This document shows, piece by piece, positions 63,414 to 64,000 of a stretch of 64,000 nt of DNA. The stretch spans positions 1,414,365 through 1,478,364 of the forward strand of contig CM055103.1 of NCBI GenBank assembly GCA_029204225.1. The letters are read 5' to 3'. Positions within the stretch are counted from its first letter, which is position 1. The number at the start of each line of letters is the position of its first letter. Source of the stretch: Diphasiastrum complanatum (Eukaryota > Streptophyta > Lycopodiopsida > Lycopodiales > Lycopodiaceae). The notes under the pieces are model-generated. The model had not been told where the DNA came from. It saw nothing but the letters and a program-made list of their open reading frames with translations, and searched no databases. The translations under genes were made by a program, and so were the position numbers.

Positions 63414-64000
63414 CTCCCTCTTCAACTAGTTTTAGCATAGATTTAGAGAGTACACCAAGACTTGTTCTATGCTTGAAAAATAAGTCCTTTCCCAATGCTT
63501 TGGTAAAGATATCAGCCACACATTCCTTTGATGGGACATGTTCAAGCTTGATCTCTTTTGCCAACACTTGTTCTCTCACAAAATGATAAGCCACCTCGAT
63601 ATGTTTGCTCCTTGCATGGAAAACCGGATTGCTTGCTAGACTTTGGGCTGAAAGGTTGTCACAAAAGATGATTGGACTCTCTGAAAAATCCAGCAAATGA
63701 AGCTCCATAATCATCCTCTTGATCCACACCATCTCCTTTGTGCATGATGTCAAAGCTTTGTACTCGGCCTCACTAGAAGAAAGTGATATAGTTGCTTGTT
63801 TCTTCGACATCCATGAGATAGCTCCATCACCTATGAAAATAGCATGTGCATTTATGGATTTTCTATCCATAAGGTCTCCTGCAAAATCTGAATCTGAAAA
63901 ACCAAATAAGTTAGGTGATGAGCCTCTATAAACAATGCCAAAATCTTTTGTTCCCGAGATGTATCTCAAGATCCTCTTTCCTAGTTTCCAATGTTCTATG
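63409..64000 (-). CDS. Copia-1 RNase H, partial at window end
   Basis: Open from the window edge (HWKLGKRILRYIS) to the TGA at 63411-63409. It carries SDSDFAGDLMDRKSINAHAI, SWMSKKQATISLSSSEAEY, FCDNLSAQSLASNP, HARSKHIEVAYHFVRE and ADIFTKALGKD, ending LVEEGV. RNase H degrades the RNA strand during reverse transcription. Very similar to the end of the frame at 40671-43955. The stop codon is again LTR bases 3-5. No defect is visible in this part; the rest of the element lies outside. Confidence 0.93.
   Translation of the reverse strand, partial: IEHWKLGKRILRYISGTKDFGIVYRGSSPNLFGFSDSDFAGDLMDRKSINAHAIFIGDGAISWMSKKQATISLSSSEAEYKALTSCTKEMVWIKRMIMELHLLDFSESPIIFCDNLSAQSLASNPVFHARSKHIEVAYHFVREQVLAKEIKLEHVPSKECVADIFTKALGKDLFFKHRTSLGVLSKSMLKLVEEGV

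Noticed and set aside
1-64000. A cellular gene or a novel defence or biosynthetic system
   Set aside because: Every frame with recognisable motifs is a retrotransposon or hAT transposase product; the unrecognised frames lie in repeats and lack support as host genes.

Overview
The window looks like nuclear DNA of a land plant, probably a seed plant. It is AT-rich and consists almost entirely of transposable elements. I recognise no cellular protein-coding gene and no rRNA gene. Nearly every long open frame belongs to Ty1/copia retrotransposons (gag with a CCHC knuckle, DSG protease, HHCC/DD35E integrase, YVDD or YMDD reverse transcriptase, RNase H). The rest are a Ty3/gypsy-like gag and RT fragment, two hAT transposase relics, and long non-coding repeats. 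Primer sites matching the 3' end of initiator tRNA-Met (TGGTATCAGAGCC) and 5-bp target duplications fix several element boundaries. The species cannot be determined from sequence alone.

Names used here. copia-1: LTRs of the form TGTGAA...TTCACA, at 430-2068, 40181-43960 and 62761-64000, all minus. copia-2: knuckle CFYCGKKGHYA and protease WYIDSGASSHM, at 7716-12351 plus, 26851-27480 plus, 32092-36028 minus and 52013-58216 plus. copia-3: knuckle CRYCKR and related pol, at 7262-7715, 12352-16058, 27481-32091 and 45187-45845 minus, with plus-strand pieces at 51266-52012 and 58217-59340. copia-4: at about 2403-3057 and 17740-19435 minus. R1 is a 3-4 kb non-coding/gag-like repeat (19990-24730, 50990-51262, 59341-62590). 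R2 is an AT-rich module found downstream of the hAT transposase (3058, 6560, 16059 and 48000).

Layout. 1-5300: truncated copia pieces, R2, unassigned DNA. 5335-7205: plus-strand hAT relic, R2, an AT microsatellite. 7262-16058: a copia-3 gag piece interrupted by a copia-2 element (LTR, primer site and gag-pol with five in-frame stops), meeting a minus-strand copia-3 element head to head. 16059-19435: R2, a block of CG-containing palindromic repeats, copia-4. 19436-26560: copia-3 LTR, foldback repeat, R1 with microsatellites, a tRNA-like sequence, unrecognised ORFs, another LTR, a putative LTR promoter. 26851-36028: copia-2 integrase piece, copia-3 element, and a non-autonomous copia-2 copy with in-frame deletions. 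36029-45180: gypsy-like material whose gag is split by a copia-1 insertion flanked by GTTCA. 45187-51262: copia-3 gag, R1-type ORFs, R2, minus-strand hAT. 51266-59340: a copia-3 pol split by a complete copia-2 element flanked by GATCC. 59341-62590: second R1 copy. 62761-64000: copia-1 LTR and RNase H running off the window.

The genes do not form operons. Each intact element would have expressed one gag-pol polyprotein from its 5' LTR and copied itself through the tRNA primer site and the polypurine tract. The copy closest to coding-competent is the copia-1 pol frame at 40671-43955, but its element has lost the 5' LTR, the primer site and most of gag. The full-length copia-2 element keeps both LTRs but carries two frameshifts and a changed protease active site. 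I did not find a new protein system. The more unusual signals are non-coding: a G-box palindrome recurring in unrelated LTRs, a pair of covarying 17-bp LTR palindromes, a CG-rich palindromic repeat block, a foldback repeat, and a tRNA-like sequence with A and B boxes.
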